Part shown: piece by piece, positions 1 to 12,642 of the stretch
Position numbering within the stretch: the stretch's first letter is position 1
Layout of the letters: every line of letters begins with the position of its first letter
NCBI GenBank assembly: GCA_900169235.1
Contig: FWCC01000244.1
Span: 1-64,000 of the forward strand
Direction of reading: 5' to 3'
DNA length: 64,000 nt
DNA from: Zarea fungicola
Lineage: Eukaryota; Ascomycota; Sordariomycetes; Hypocreales; Cordycipitaceae
Notes under the pieces: generated by a model
Database searches by the model: none
Told to the model about the DNA's origin: nothing
The model's input: the letters and a program-made list of their open reading frames with translations, nothing else
Position numbers and translations under genes: made by a program

Positions 1-3000
1 CGGTGGGGGCGTGGCACAAGTAACGGCTGAAGACGATAACTTGTGAAACTGTTCAAACTCACAGGTTGGTGTGCCATGGCCAGGCCCTGCATCACTAGTC
101 TGTACTTATATTGGAGATGCTTAGGACGAGCCAACACATCGATTCTACCATCAGGAGCTTCAGTATCCGGCCGCTTCGGTCAACAAACTGATATTTGGGG
201 TCTTAGCTAAATACGTACTTGTAACATGCACATTGACTTTTCGCAGTCGCATGGCACCACTAAGAACAACAGTGTGGTGCAGCTGCACCAAGGGCGGCCA
301 TTTGCCCCACGGTCAACAGCAATCCACCAGGTTGCGACAAACTGTGGCCGTTTTTAGCAACGCTTTTAATAAAGCGCTTCTTAACACCCATCTCCACTCA
401 CACTTTCTTTGCCTGACAGCGATCGTTTGTCCCGCTTTGCCCACGTTTGCTGGGTCGTCCGACAACCGACCAGGCTGGGGGCTGGCAACGGGAGAGGACG
501 ACACCCACTTGCTCAGTACGGAATAGAAAGGTCTGCATGCCAGCCACGGGCGCAAAGTATCTCGTGTTTTGGCAGGGGACAGGAACTGGCGTTGGCAGTG
601 GGGGACCGCAATTTTCACAGCATTTCAATGGCGCATTCGGTTTGACTCTAGCACATACGCCATTGCTATTTGGGGATTCTGGAGGCTGGCTGTTTGCCGT
701 TTTACACACAAAGAGAAATTGCGACAGGTCGACGTCTCCACAGCAAGGACATGTCTTGTGACCGTTGACTGAATTGATTCAAACATGCCACATCTTTGGT
801 TTGGTCAGTGACATTTTACTTGTTTAGTACCGAAGAGTTCGGTTTTGGACAGGCCACTCCGGCATCTGGCGCCGGAAAGTTCGGTTTTAGACTACAGGCC
901 ACAGGCTGCCTGGTACTCTGAGCCACACTCCTGCAGATTTATGCACAGTATCAAGGATGACAGAAACTGCAGGCCGCAATTTTCAGTATCTCGGTAAGGC
1001 TGAGCTTTGCGTTTAACCAGCGTTTTCCCCCTCCTGCATCGAAACAAACGGTGGCAGTTTCAAACAAGTCCAATATTGCTCCGTCAACACGGTGCATATG
1101 CAGTCTGATGCGGCGGCATAACTGCCTCCATGGTAGCCATGCAGACGCAAATCTCCGACGGAGGATGCAATGAACGGTATCTACACACTTTTGTGAAACA
1201 ACTGAAGCAAATACCATCTGTTGTAGTGGCGGCCGCAAGAATAATGCCCAGAAGGAGCCTTGTAAAAGGTCCACATTAGCACCAGACCACAGGGCGAGGG
1301 ACTGAAAACGGGCCGAAGCTAGCATCGAACACAAATCCCGACGATGTCCTAGTTGGCATTGCTTTATCGCATTGGTACGGTGCATGATGCTCATGAATTC
1401 GTTTGCGACCGGACATTAGAGCAGACTAATTTCTCAGAGCGGATTGACCGAAATTCATAAAAAGCAAAGCGTAAGAACTGTAAAAAAGAAACGAGCGTTA
1501 ACTAATCCGCATTGGCTTCTTCCGATCGTGGCCAATACGAGATAAGCCAGGTAGTCTCTGCAAAATACTGCTGCCTAAAACGAAGCTGTCTTGTTCGGGT
1601 TGGCCGAGAGGCATAATTGCTTCATGCAGAGCTAGTCTGAGAAATGTGAAGCCACAGCGAAATGTGCGACATGCGATAGATGCACCTGTCCTGATTTTAT
1701 GCGTCTTTGCGCCAAAGTCCGCGTACTTTGAACAAAACATTTGGAATACCCACGAGGTGGTAAATGGTGTTGGCAAGATGAAGCTGTGATCAGTACAATA
1801 CAGACCTGTTGGCCATCAAACCGTGAATTTCGACCCGTCTGGGTCACTGCAATGTTCTCATTGTTGGGGGTTGACCTGGACAATTCCGTACGGTCCTTTT
1901 TTGCTCATTGTCACAGATTTTTGTCTCGGACTTGGGGCAGGCAAGACAGCACTAAGGGTGTCAGAGCGACAGCAAAGACACTTTATGCTTGAGATTTGTG
2001 GTGTGCAACTAGCTTCGCCTCCCATTCGCTGCACAGCACTACCGGAACAAGGACAGCACGTACACATTGCCATCAACTGTGTGTGGCAAGAACTGTATAA
2101 ACAGCGCCGCAGCCATGCAGATGGCACATGCAAAAGCCCCTGGTTGTGGTGGCGCGCTTCAATGCGAGCCAGAAGCAGATGCGTTGTGATGCGGGCACCC
2201 CTACGATACGGCCGAAACCCAACAAGATGGCCCGAGATCCAGTGAGCCTAGGAAATTGCTGTATGACGCGGCCGTAATAAGGGCTGTCAGAATATCTCTG
2301 TCGCGGGCAACCGAAAGTAGGAAAGATATGGCATTTCGAACCAGGAATAGGGTCACGTATCGCAAAGGTATAGTTGCAGAGAAGCTACTACGCCTCCAGG
2401 ATGTCCAGAATAGGGTAATTACTATGAGCCGCCTTTAAACCCAATTGGCTCTTTTCCCGTCAAAGGAACAACGACAGGGAAAAACGTGGCACATGCATGA
2501 GCGATCCTACAGTACTTATTCTATACCTCTATACACAAGGCAGTATCTGACGGAGGCATCATAGATCCACACATGTATCTCGCTTGTAGAGTTGCTCAGT
2601 CCCGCCATCTTCTGATTACATGAATAGTAGATGTCGCTAGCCTTGCATTTCTTTACTTTTTTTCCTTTCTTTTTTCAACTATCATTTATTTTCCAATAGA
2701 ACTAACTAATTTCGGCCTCTTCCGTAAAGCGTCGGTCTACGGTAGGTCTTTGGGGGTGCTTACGGGAGTGGCATGAGCCTAAACTGCAACATTGACAGGA
2801 AGCTCCGGCCGGCACCACACCAGGCCAAAAGGAAAAAAAAAACAGGGGGGTGGGGGATGATGCACAGGCCAAAGCCGTATAAATCTCCTAAAGGTTCCAA
2901 TTCAGGGTAATAGTCCCAAAAGTATTATGTGAATGAAGTCCTAACACAAGATGAGACCCGGACTTTTTCCCTCCTCGGTGATATCAGTTATCAGTTTTTT

Positions 3001-4343
3001 TTGTTTTGGGTAAACAGATTTGATAAAACTGGACCATTGCCGTAAAATAGGAGAATACTACGTCGGCAGTGGAAAAGAATGTAAGATGCGAGACCTTTTG
3101 ATTTACATGCCGCTGTGTATACCGAGAAAACCGGAGGGAGCTTACTCAGATTTGAGTTTTTATCTTCTCCCCTCTGTTACGGTTCTATTTTCCCGCGCAG
3201 TGGGTACCAAACTTGTTCGTTTCTAGCGATAATGGGCTAATATGCGTAAAAAGGGAGGATCTACAGGCGAAGGAGAGCTAAACTGATCGACGAGGCGCGA
3301 GAAAGAGAGGCTTCCTCAACCCCGTGGACCTATCCTCGCAGGTAAACCACGCTGACATGCCTGTTTTCTCTTTCGTGTGATCTATTCCGCACGGCATTTC
3401 GAGTATCTTCTTAGTCTTTGTGCATACGGGTTCGATAAATTTTATTCTGCGACCTTTGTTGCCATCGCATTAGCTCCAGCATAAGAGCAGAATGTAACCC
3501 TACCCCTCCCCGTCGGACGTCGCAAGGAACGGCCATGTGGCACTTCTTTTCACTCTACCCCCTCGTCTTTTATGGTGCAACCCCTAAAGTCACTAGACCT
3601 CTGGGGACTCAGGTATATAGATGTATCAAAAAGGAATGCGGTGAGTGAAGCCCTAGTCGTGTAGGTCTTTTTCCTCGAGGTGTTCATTCTTGCATTGGCA
3701 CCACCTAGAGTCAACGAAAAAGGTAGGGTGAGATGCAGATTCGCTGTGCATTGGGTATTGTAAAAGTAGCTGTCAGGTCAATCGCCGCCACTCTATGATG
3801 TGTTTTATCGTCTTCATAGCGGTGTGTCTACGCCCAATTTTGTCTGCGGGGTGCCACCATTGACCTCACCCGGATTTACTGTTTCCCCCAGGTCTTCATC
3901 ATCCCTGGGTATTCGCGTGCCAGCGTCGTACTTTGTGAAGCTTCGAGCATCCATATTGTCAAAGCGTGCGTAGATCAGCGGGGGAGAGTGAGGGGAAAGA
4001 AAGTCAACAGGCGGGACTGTGCGGCTTTCTATTTGTTTTGAAATGAGATTCTCACTTGAGAAACAGAGGAGGAAGAAAATTATTTAAGAATAAAGAGCAA
4101 GCCAGATGTTGACCCATGCGCGAGTGGCAGTAGTCTATTCAAGCCAGTACATTTTATACATTTTATAGTGCATAACGTTCAAGGTTTCTTGGTTGGTATC
4201 AAATTGATATGCTGCAATAGACCAAAGAAATCTGAGTAGTAGACAACTACATGACAGCAAATGCTCGTTTCAATTAAACCTTCATTGCAACATACAGGAC
4301 TAGAAAATGAGCTGGTTACAATACCGGCTTAGATCAAGAACTT
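1..4343. other. Gene-free stretch at the window start
   Basis: I see no supportable gene here. Open frames are short, overlap on both strands and resemble no family I know. Positions 2640-2700 are pyrimidine-rich, and a short run of A and G homopolymers lies at 2830-2850. Two similar short segments occur near 833-862 and 878-903, both containing AGTTCGGTTTT followed by an ACAGGCCAC-like tail. This could be a long intergenic region, a non-coding transcript, or decayed sequence; nothing in the sequence decides between them. Confidence 0.5.
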
Positions 4344-6002
4344 TCACCACTTCGGCTCACGTCTCTCGACAGCGGGCGTAGCAACTACATTCTTGTCCGC
4401 AAACGGATTATCTTCATCATCCTCCTCGTCCTCATCTTCAGATGCACTCTCTAGATCCGCACCTGGAGCCACCGTGGGCGGTGTGCGATGATGCGTGCTC
4501 AGCGGTGGTGGAAGCTTGGTGGGCGGGATGGCGCGCGGTTCATTGAGTACCAGTTTGTCAATATTAGGAGGGCTAGCGGCATCTTTGCCTTTTTGACCGG
4601 CGACCACTGGATGGAAAAAATAGTCAGATGGTTAGCAAAATGGTTCACCTGGCTATGTGAAGCAGGAGCGAGACACAGGATATTGTCAACTGAGGGCTGA
4701 GGGAGGAAAGCAAAATCCGGGAACCATACTCCTGTAGAGGTGCGCTTGCTCAGCAATTTCATCGTCCGAATCGCTGTCTGCGTCGATAGACTGGTCCAGC
4801 TGTTCAAATGTCATGAGTGCGTGGACAAGCTCATCATTGGTGTGTAAAAGGCTACCGAGCCACTGCTCATGCTCAACATTGTGAATCTATCACAGTTCTC
4901 GGAGTATTAGTAAACATTTTCATCCCATAGAACAATCGGGTTGTGAACTTCTCATACATATCGCAACACTCGTCGGCGCAGCTGCTTGCAAATCTCAAAC
5001 CTCTCCACTGCAGCCTGATTGTCCGAGATGCGCTCCTTTTCACGATTGATGCTCTGGAGAGCATTCAGCAGATTAATGGTCGCCAGAGACGACTCAGCAA
5101 TCACCGTCTTCATCTGTTCCTTTTCCGCCTCAAGGTCAAACGGCTTGCGTTTGCCCTTTTTGCCCTTCTTGCTGGACGATGAGGAATCCTTTGTCAGGGA
5201 GCTGAGGAAAGAAGACCCAGAGGGGAGCGAGGTAGATCCGGAGGACTTGTGCGAGGGTCCCGCAGAGGGTGCGGTGGTGGCAGCGGCGGCGCGGCGGGTG
5301 GCTTCTTCTTCTTCTTCGTCGCCAAAGGGGTTCGCTTCGGTTTCGCGAATGACTTTGGAGCGTTCTTGTGTAACGCCTACCTTCCTCTTAGGGAGTTCCT
5401 ATACATGTGCAATTCAGTGAGTAAGCTTGTTTTCATTATTGCTCCTTGTCACGTAGCATTTGTTGTTGGATGGGGCGTCGGTTAGTCACCCCTCTCCGAG
5501 TGGTAGAGTAGGGCATACCTTGTTCAGTCTTGATATCCTTTCCAGACCAGGGGTGTTGGCATATTGCGACCACTCCCTGAACAGCTCCCTGCATTTCGTC
5601 TTCACAACCGCATCCGACAAGTCCGAGCTGCCGCACACTCGCAGCCTCTCCAGTAGGGGCTCATCTGCAAACGTCCTCTGAAATCTCGGCCCCGCATTCT
5701 GAATCAGCCCGTCCAGTAAGACGAGAGCGCGAATCTGGCGGTGCACATTGCCGTACTTTAGCTTCTTGCGAATCGCACGCGCAGCTTCGGTCGGGCCTGA
5801 GGCTTGTAGCTTGATGGCCTCAATGAGCTCGACGATGCCGCTCAGGTCATCTTCTTCGTAGGTCTCGGCGGTGAGGTTCTCAATGGTAGCCGTGACGGCT
5901 GAGTATGGCTTCTGGAGGGCGGCGCAACAATTGCATGGTTAGCACGATGCCAAAAAGGGCTGGGAGGCAGCCTGTGAGTATGGACAGTACTTGTTGAAAC
6001 AT
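4344..6002 (-). CDS. LSB5: Lsb5-like VHS/GAT adaptor protein
   Basis: Predicted 421-aa endocytic adaptor of the yeast Lsb5 type, which links ubiquitinated cargo and the cortical actin machinery. Exons on the minus strand: 6002-5991, 5911-5519, 5398-4958, 4886-4730, 4606-4344; all junctions are GT-AG and the sum is in frame. A VHS/ENTH-like domain covers about residues 5-135 (IRKKLKYGN, LLDGLIQNAG, FADEPLLERL). A charged linker follows, then a GAT-like helical region (about 205-310, EKEQMKTVIAESS, NDELVHALMTFEQLD). There are two NPF tripeptides (about 158-160 and 401-403), each next to an acidic run; NPF motifs are known EH-domain ligands. The tiny first exon encodes only MFQQ, as is common in fungal members of this family as I recall them. 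Assignment is firm at family level; the partners are inferred. Confidence 0.88.
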
Positions 6003-6792
6003 GGCTGCAGGGTATGTCGTTGTCTGTTGGTTGCCCTGATCTACTTGATGGAGGAAAGCGATTCCGGCTGTATTTGACAAGGTCGGGCGGGCACTCTGTC
6101 GAAGCTTCTTTGTTTTGGCTAGGGCTGTGTCGAGTTGCTGCGCCAGGCGCAAGAATGGCAGGCAGTAACCCCTCTGGAAGCTGTCACGAGCTATCTGAGT
6201 GTCACCTCGCATCACCCCGCGCCTGGGATGGCACTGCCCCGCCAATTGGAGGGGGCCGCCCAGAAGCAACTAGTCGGCAGCTACCATCAACGGGACAATG
6301 ATGGCAAGGAAGTAGCTGTAACTCAATAAAACTTTACTGAATAACTAGTTATATATTCAATTTGTTAATAAAAATGGAGAAGAGGAAATTTTGCAATAAT
6401 TACGCAAAAATACTCGATAAATCCAGAATGCGATGAGGAATTCGAAAACATGCTCAAGTTCATACATGAAATAGGGAGTAGAAGAACACTGAATTTTAAA
6501 ATACATGAAAGAAATTAAAAAAGAGAAAAAAAAACTGGCAGGTATAAAAGTGGATTTGGTACTCATAAAGAGAGCAACTCAATTAATAGAGACATTACAA
6601 GTGGAATAAATGTGCAAAAAGGAATGATAGAAGTATAGTATGGAGAGAGAAAAACCACAGACCAGGTAAAGTAGGAAAAACAAAGTTAATCTAATTATTA
6701 GGAACTAATAATTAGACGCACAAAAGCTGCCATTTCCAGTTCCATACATTGATAGCCAAGATCAAAGTACAAGTGGCAAGAGAACATGTATC
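6003..6792. other. Intergenic, AT-rich in its right half
   Basis: This separates the Lsb5-like start from the end of the Fic gene. The left part (6003-6300) should hold the Lsb5 promoter. The stretch 6320-6780 is strongly AT-rich with A-runs and has no coding pattern I can support. Confidence 0.5.
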
Positions 6793-7593
6793 TCATCGAG
6801 TGTGCGCGAGGACAAATTTCTCAAACTCCAAGTGCGCCGTTTGTTCCTCGTACGAAACCTCCCCATCCTGCTCATGATACTTTCGACACCCCTTCGTCAA
6901 CTCGTCTTGATACATCTTGCGATCCTCCTTACTCAGCCCAATAACGGACACCCACCTGGCCTGCTTGAGCAGCAGCACATTGAGCAGGATGCGGCCAAGA
7001 CGACCGTTTCCGTCCGCAAACGGATGGATGTAGACAAAAATTTGATGGCAAAGGGCTGCCACTGATGATGCAGCGGCAGACAAGTCTTCGTGTGCAGCAA
7101 GGTCGGCCACCATTTGTGCCATTTTACCCGGCACATGCCTCGCGCGCATGGTTCGGCTGACTTTACCGTTATCATAACGCACAGCGACTTCATGTGTGCG
7201 GTATTGTCCTGGGATCAAGTCGTCGTTAATGTGCATACCGGCCGCCAGAATTCGATGCATTTCACGAATCATATATTCCGAGAGTGGCTCGTCGTTGAGA
7301 ATCACGCGCTCGGCCATGTACAGGAAGGCTCGTGCGTGGTTGATGACATCGGCGCGAGATTCGATGACGGAGTCTCTATTCGAATCTCTACCCAAGTCAA
7401 CAAGAGCTTGTTGATGTACTACGTATGTAGGATCAGCCTCGTCAAGCTCAGCGATGACATCTTCATCTCGAAAGACAGCGTGGCAGAGGGTGGTGGTGAT
7501 TTCAAGGCTCGTGCCTGGCTTTTCAATCATGTTTGACCCGTGCATGGCGTCGATGAGTACCAGCTCAAGTTCGTCCCATGGTTTCTCGGACAT
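6793..7593 (-). CDS. Fic-domain protein (putative AMPylator)
   Basis: Single-exon 266-aa protein with a complete Fic core motif HPFADGNGRLGR at residues 190-201. This matches the family signature HxFx(D/E)GNGRxxR: catalytic His190, phosphate-binding GNGR and the second Arg. Fic enzymes usually transfer AMP from ATP to Ser/Thr/Tyr hydroxyls of target proteins; the target here is unknown. Near the N-terminus, S20-N-M-I-E24 resembles the inhibitory-helix motif (S/T)xxxE(G/N) of class II Fic proteins, whose Glu blocks ATP by contacting the second Arg. Lys25 replaces the usual Gly/Asn. No signal peptide or membrane span is seen, so a cytosolic location is inferred. The ATG at 7593 gives a protein of normal Fic length. 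An open frame continues upstream in another phase and could hide an additional 5' exon. Confidence 0.85.
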   Translation of the reverse strand: MSEKPWDELELVLIDAMHGSNMIEKPGTSLEITTTLCHAVFRDEDVIAELDEADPTYVVHQQALVDLGRDSNRDSVIESRADVINHARAFLYMAERVILNDEPLSEYMIREMHRILAAGMHINDDLIPGQYRTHEVAVRYDNGKVSRTMRARHVPGKMAQMVADLAAHEDLSAAASSVAALCHQIFVYIHPFADGNGRLGRILLNVLLLKQARWVSVIGLSKEDRKMYQDELTKGCRKYHEQDGEVSYEEQTAHLEFEKFVLAHTR

Positions 7594-8558
7594 CGTATTT
7601 TGTGCCTGGGATTTATCGTGAGCTGCGGTAAGATGATGATCCGCCGACCTGGCCTGATGCTGTCGACATGCTTGGCGAGGCGGATGGCGACAGATCCATT
7701 TCTGGGCTCTTTGGCCAAATCCTTTCTACTTTCGCTTGACTGCATTATTGTAAGCCACCATGGTGAGATATTTACGGAAGATAAAGTGCCAAATAGGAGA
7801 GATGCATGCTCTCTTTTATGCATGCGTGCCTGCCAAATAAAGTTTCCTTCACAAACGCCACTGCCACTTTAAACCAAATACCAAATATATTTTCTAACCT
7901 TTTTTTTTTATATCTAGATATTTTATATTGTTTTTCATCATCTTCACCACACATAGTTCTACTGTTGCTCAATTCCCACCCTCGCAACAGGAATCAAGAA
8001 CCGCCACATATGTAACCAAGCTGAGCAAGATACGACGTGGACCTTCTTCACCATCAAGCCTGTACCATGTCCGTTGATTGAAAACCTCGCCGGTGAGTCA
8101 TCCGGCAACACTAGCAGCTGTAGTTCTCCTCAAAGATTTTACGGAGCAGCTTTAGTTGGCATCATGGCTACGCCGCACTGGTCTTCCTTTCTTACCACAT
8201 CAGCAACTAAACGCTGGACACAGAAATTCTGCCATGAACATTAAATTTATTTTCAAATCCTCCCCACCTATTGCCGTCAATATTTATATATATAAGAAAA
8301 AAAATTATTCAACAACAAATCATTCTATGTATCATGACGCATCATCGAAAACCAGAACAAAAACATCTCCGAAATCAAACGTTCGTGGCTCTCAAATGAC
8401 ACGGTCCATAGGCAAAAAAAACTCCATCATCATGCCCAAAATTTCTATTCGAATATGTCTATTTTCTCCTTTCCATAAGTTTTATAAGCCTCTTATCCAG
8501 TGTTCATGTTGCTTAATTACATTTTCCATCTTTCTTTCTTTCTTTCTTTCTTTGTCAT
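7594..8558. other. Intergenic, AT-rich with simple repeats
   Basis: Between the Fic gene start and the 3' end of the Nramp gene, both on the minus strand. It contains T-runs near 7896-7910, an AT-rich patch at 8275-8320 and a TTTC microsatellite at its right edge. The right part is probably the Nramp 3' UTR. I see no gene. Confidence 0.5.
8531..8553. repeat. (TTTC)n microsatellite
   Basis: Five perfect TTTC units plus TTT, lying only a few bases 3' of the Nramp stop codon, so it would be a GAAA tract in that transcript's 3' UTR. Confidence 0.9.
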
Positions 8559-10612
8559 TTAACCAGATTTGCCGAGACCGAGAAGCACCAAGTTGGCGAC
8601 ATTCATAACAGCCATGAAGAGCCACACCAGTGTCGCGATGATAATCAACCACCAGGGGTTCGACATGTCGATGCATTGGGCCTCGGGAAGCAAGCTGCGG
8701 TCCTCGGCCTTACCCTCAACCTCGTATCGGGCCGTTCCGGGACGCACAGTCATGTAGCGGCTGCGGCTGGTAAAATAGATGAGGGGCAGTGTGCTGATGG
8801 GCAGAATGGTGCTAAGGATGACCTGCGAAGCCGTAAGCGTCGTGTTGAGGCCCTCACGACCAACGGCTCCCGCGACGATGATGGAGGGCGTCACACTGAT
8901 GGAGCGGGTGATGAGGCGGCGGACCCAGGGCTTAACCTTCCAGCGCAGGGCGCCTTCGGAGACCATCTGGCCAGCAATCGTACAGACAATGCCAGCCGAT
9001 ACACCTGAAAAGAGGAGAGCGAGAGCGAAAATCGTGCCCACGGCGGGGGAGATTGTGCTTGAGAGCAAGTCGTGGATGCCGAAGATGTCGGCGTCGAGTG
9101 CATCAGCATTTTGGTACAGCGAGGCACCGGCAACGACGAGGATGGCCGAGTTGACAAAGAGCGCAAACGTAAAGAGCGACAGCGCCAGCTCCACGATGGA
9201 GGCGTTGAGCGAGTGCTTGATGGCGCGCATCGACGGGACGTAGTAGTAGCCCTTGGTGACCTCTTCGTCGTCATCGGAATTCGAGGCCGCTGCAGCGAGC
9301 TCGCGCGGCATGAGACCGGACCGCTGATCATAATCTCGCAGGCGCGGCTGGACGATGCCCGATCCCAGATATAAACTGTGTGGCATGACGGTGGCACCAA
9401 GAATGCCGCATGCCTGGAAGATGCTGCACAATAGTGTAAGTATGCTATTTGTTTCTTCACCCGTACTCTGCCTTGTTCTTTGACTTACGCTTGCTGTTCC
9501 ACCAGATACTTGGAGGGTAGATAGCCCTGGAAGACTTCCCGCACGGACGCATTTTTGATGAGGGACATTTGGATGCAAAAGCATACAACAACGGCGATAA
9601 CCAGGCAGGCAACAAAGCCTTCAAAGTACCTAATTCCTCGCATGGACTTTTCAGGGTTGTAGAAGAGGAGGATAACCATGACGTCGATGATGGAAATGGC
9701 ACATCCTGCAACCAAGGGAATCTGCGGAATCAGTAGGTTCAACGCAATAGCAAAGCCAATAACCTGAGAAAAAGGCAGTCAGTGCCAGGACAGTCAAAAG
9801 TTGGGCATTATATCGTGTATGCGTACCTCGGCAATGTCAGTCGCAATGATGGCCGCCTCGGCGAAGACGTAAAGAAAGTAGTTGAGCCATCGAGGGAGGT
9901 GGGCACGGCACAGCTGCGCGAGATTGAGGCCGCTCACGGTGCCGACCTTGATTGCCAAGCTTTGGAGGAAGATGGCAATAAAGTTGGAGAGCAGAACCAC
10001 AAAGAGGAGACGGAAGCGGTATGACGATCCCGCAGTAATGTCTGTCGAATAGTTGCCAGGATCAACTAGTGGCAGGCGTGTTAATAAATAATATAGAGGA
10101 ATTTGATATTTAATTGTCAGAAGGAAAAAAAATTGACACTTACTGTAGGCAACGGAAATCATGAAACCGGGTCCGACAAAGTAAAAGTACTCCAAGAATT
10201 TCTTCTTGAGCTTTTGCAGCGTCGTACCACGGTAATGGTCATCGCCCCCCGCCGAGTTGGGCATTTGCGGGGGAGATGACGAGGGGCGGGCGATTGGTGT
10301 CGTCGAGGTCACAATCAAATCGCCCTTGGAATGCTGGCGATGATTGGTTGACCGACGAGCCAGCCGACTTTCCGTCGTGACATCGTCGTCTCCGTCGGTG
10401 GACGAGTTGGCCGCGGCCTGCTGCGAGCCGTCGTGCTGGCCGCCCGACCCGGCACCACGCAGCGCACGACCGCCTTGCTCGCCCAGCGCCGTGTTATTGG
10501 CCGTGTCGCCAAAATCTTGATTGGTGGTCAAGTCATTCGAGAATGGAGTAGGGCTCTGGTTGAAGCCGCTACCAGCCTTGAGGGGCTCGTTGGTTCTAGA
10601 AGTCTTGTTCAT
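8559..10612 (-). CDS. Nramp-family divalent metal transporter (Smf-like)
   Basis: Predicted 615-aa proton-coupled Mn2+/Fe2+ transporter of the Nramp (SLC11/Smf) family. Exons: 10612-10144, 10065-9827, 9763-9489, 9423-8559, all GT-AG. The first intron splits the Ile codon just before the metal-site motif DPGNYSTD (about 158-165). The TM6 motif appears as ATVMPHSLYLGS (MPH at about 341-343). The long Ser/Asn/Asp-rich N-terminus (about 130 residues) is probably cytosolic and could be the site of Rsp5/Bsd2-type ubiquitin control as in yeast Smf1; that is inference. At least ten hydrophobic segments follow, including a last span near the C-terminus. Another in-frame methionine lies upstream at 10693, but the stretch between could be leader or a short 5' intron, so I chose 10612. 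Plasma membrane versus endosome cannot be told from sequence. Confidence 0.9.
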
Positions 10613-12642
10613 GGTTTGCCGTCTGCAGAGGGCACCGTCGAGTTGTTTCTTTTTACCAAGTGTAGATGCCTTGTCAAGAAGAGATTGCAACACTACCCCG
10701 ACGCTTAAGTAGATCTCGTCACCTTGAGGGTCTATGGTGGTACGAAGGACCAGGTACGGGCAGTTATTTCATCACAATTGGCTGAAAGTGGCTACGGCCC
10801 GCATGGGGTTGGTTCTAGGCTACGAGTCTTTCCGAAGAAAAATCTGAGGGGCGCCTGCAGGGAAGTGAGTGGACATGATGTGCACGCCTTATTGCGCGGC
10901 AGAGAAAGTCCGTGGCTGCAGGTAAGCCGGCAAACGCCAATCACTGTAAAATACAAATACAATTGGGACTGTAGTTCATTTATACAAAAGACTGAGAGCA
11001 AGTGAAAAGCATAGACATGGACGAAACTCAGAGACAGAATTGAGCATGTTAGTAGCCGAGTAATGCATGCGCGCGTGAGCGTAATCAAGCTTGAATGAGT
11101 CCATTCCGTAAATAGATCGGAGCCAATATCCACCACACGGCAACGAGGATCCCGGCTGGACAGCACACACAGATGTCTCACTCTTTTTCGTTAGTTGCTT
11201 CTTTTCGGCCAACGGGGCTGTGTACTCTCAAGGTTAGTTAGTTATATTTTATTCGGCAATGTGGACACTGTTTCCCCCACCTATGTTGAGGCTCTCGCCA
11301 ACGTACGTAGAAGCTTTTTACCAAGGCGGCACGCGCTGCCGTCTTGGCACATCCTTTTGCATATAAAATATATTACTTCCCCTCAAATTATGGCAATTCA
11401 ATCTCCCAGTAGGCGGTCAGGCCAAATGGCGGTCTCTTGGCTTGGCAGTTGCCTGCCCCTACATCGGCGTTGCTGCCTTATCCATAGTAGACGCCATTGC
11501 AGTCTGTTCATTTTACTTTTTTATTGCAGTTAGTAGAATACAGCTCTTTCATGCGCATGTATCGCACCAGTGAATCACATATTTACAGGGCTACAAGTAG
11601 AATACGTCACCCGCCGAATGCTTGGCATTTGTTAGTCTTCGTCCAACGCACAGGTCGCCTCGAGCTGGCAGAAACATTGCAGGGGTCATGATTTCGCGTG
11701 GTCCATTCGCTAGTTTAATCGGTGCACCGTTTCCCACTTTTCTCCAGCCTCGTTGCCGGAATCCGGCGGCTGCCTGTGCTAAATGATATATGATGTATAC
11801 ATCATGGTGCATAGTGAGTTGAAAATGTTGGAAATAATGGACAATAACTGCCACATACCTTACGCTGGCCGATTTTCGTCTTGGTCTCCATCAGAATGTC
11901 CTGTCCTTGAAGCTAAGTCTTGGCGTAAGCCTCCATTCGGAACAGCTAGTAGCCGAAGCTACCCCAATGCGGTTTTCTGAGCTCCATTGGCCAGGATCGC
12001 TTTGATTGACGCGATGCTTTCCATTGTACTGGACAGAAGCCAGCACCTCTTCCTCGGGTGATTTCGTTCGTTGGATGATTCTCTGCTGTAGCAGCGGACA
12101 TTGAAACAACGACTGCGACCAGAAAGGCGAATGGCCTGCTCCACGCTCTCCGACAGGCCTGGGGGAAAGAAGCGACCTTTGCGCATGGCTGGATAAAATA
12201 TGGCAAAACATTTCAGAATGAGATGCATTGATGAAGACGGCTCTGCTTATTTCCCCTTTCTTCTCGCCAGTTTCTGAGCAAGGCGGGCCGACGCCTGACG
12301 ACAGCACTCACGATACAAGATTGGCCAATCGAGAGTCAGTGAGCTTGCAATATTCACACCAACTTGCAGGGTATTTTCTTGACGGCATATGAGCTGCGTG
12401 GCATACTGGAGTCCGTCTCACAGCTACGAAGGCGGACGCGGCGATGCTACAAAGCTGGGACTGATACACCAGGAGAGCACACTGGGGACCGTCTCGGTTA
12501 CTTTTACATCAATATCTCTGCGAAGAAGAAAACAACTACAGCGTCGAAGGGTGAATGCTCTACGAGGAGTATTTTTTTTAGGAAAAAATGAAGGCAGAAG
12601 ACACGGCGTCAATGAAAATGGACGCTCTCTTGTGTAAAATCG
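10613..12642. other. 2-kb intergenic region, no gene seen
   Basis: It should contain the Nramp promoter (right of 10612) and the F-box gene's 3' flank. Several frames of 60-140 residues exist on both strands but overlap each other and show no domain or codon coherence. One minus-strand frame near 12100-12200 has a hydrophobic, alanine-rich patch without a convincing start. Confidence 0.5.

Noticed and set aside
11946..12206. Alanine-rich hydrophobic frame resembling a signal peptide
   Set aside because: The hydrophobic part is internal with no suitable start, and overlapping frames are equally open.
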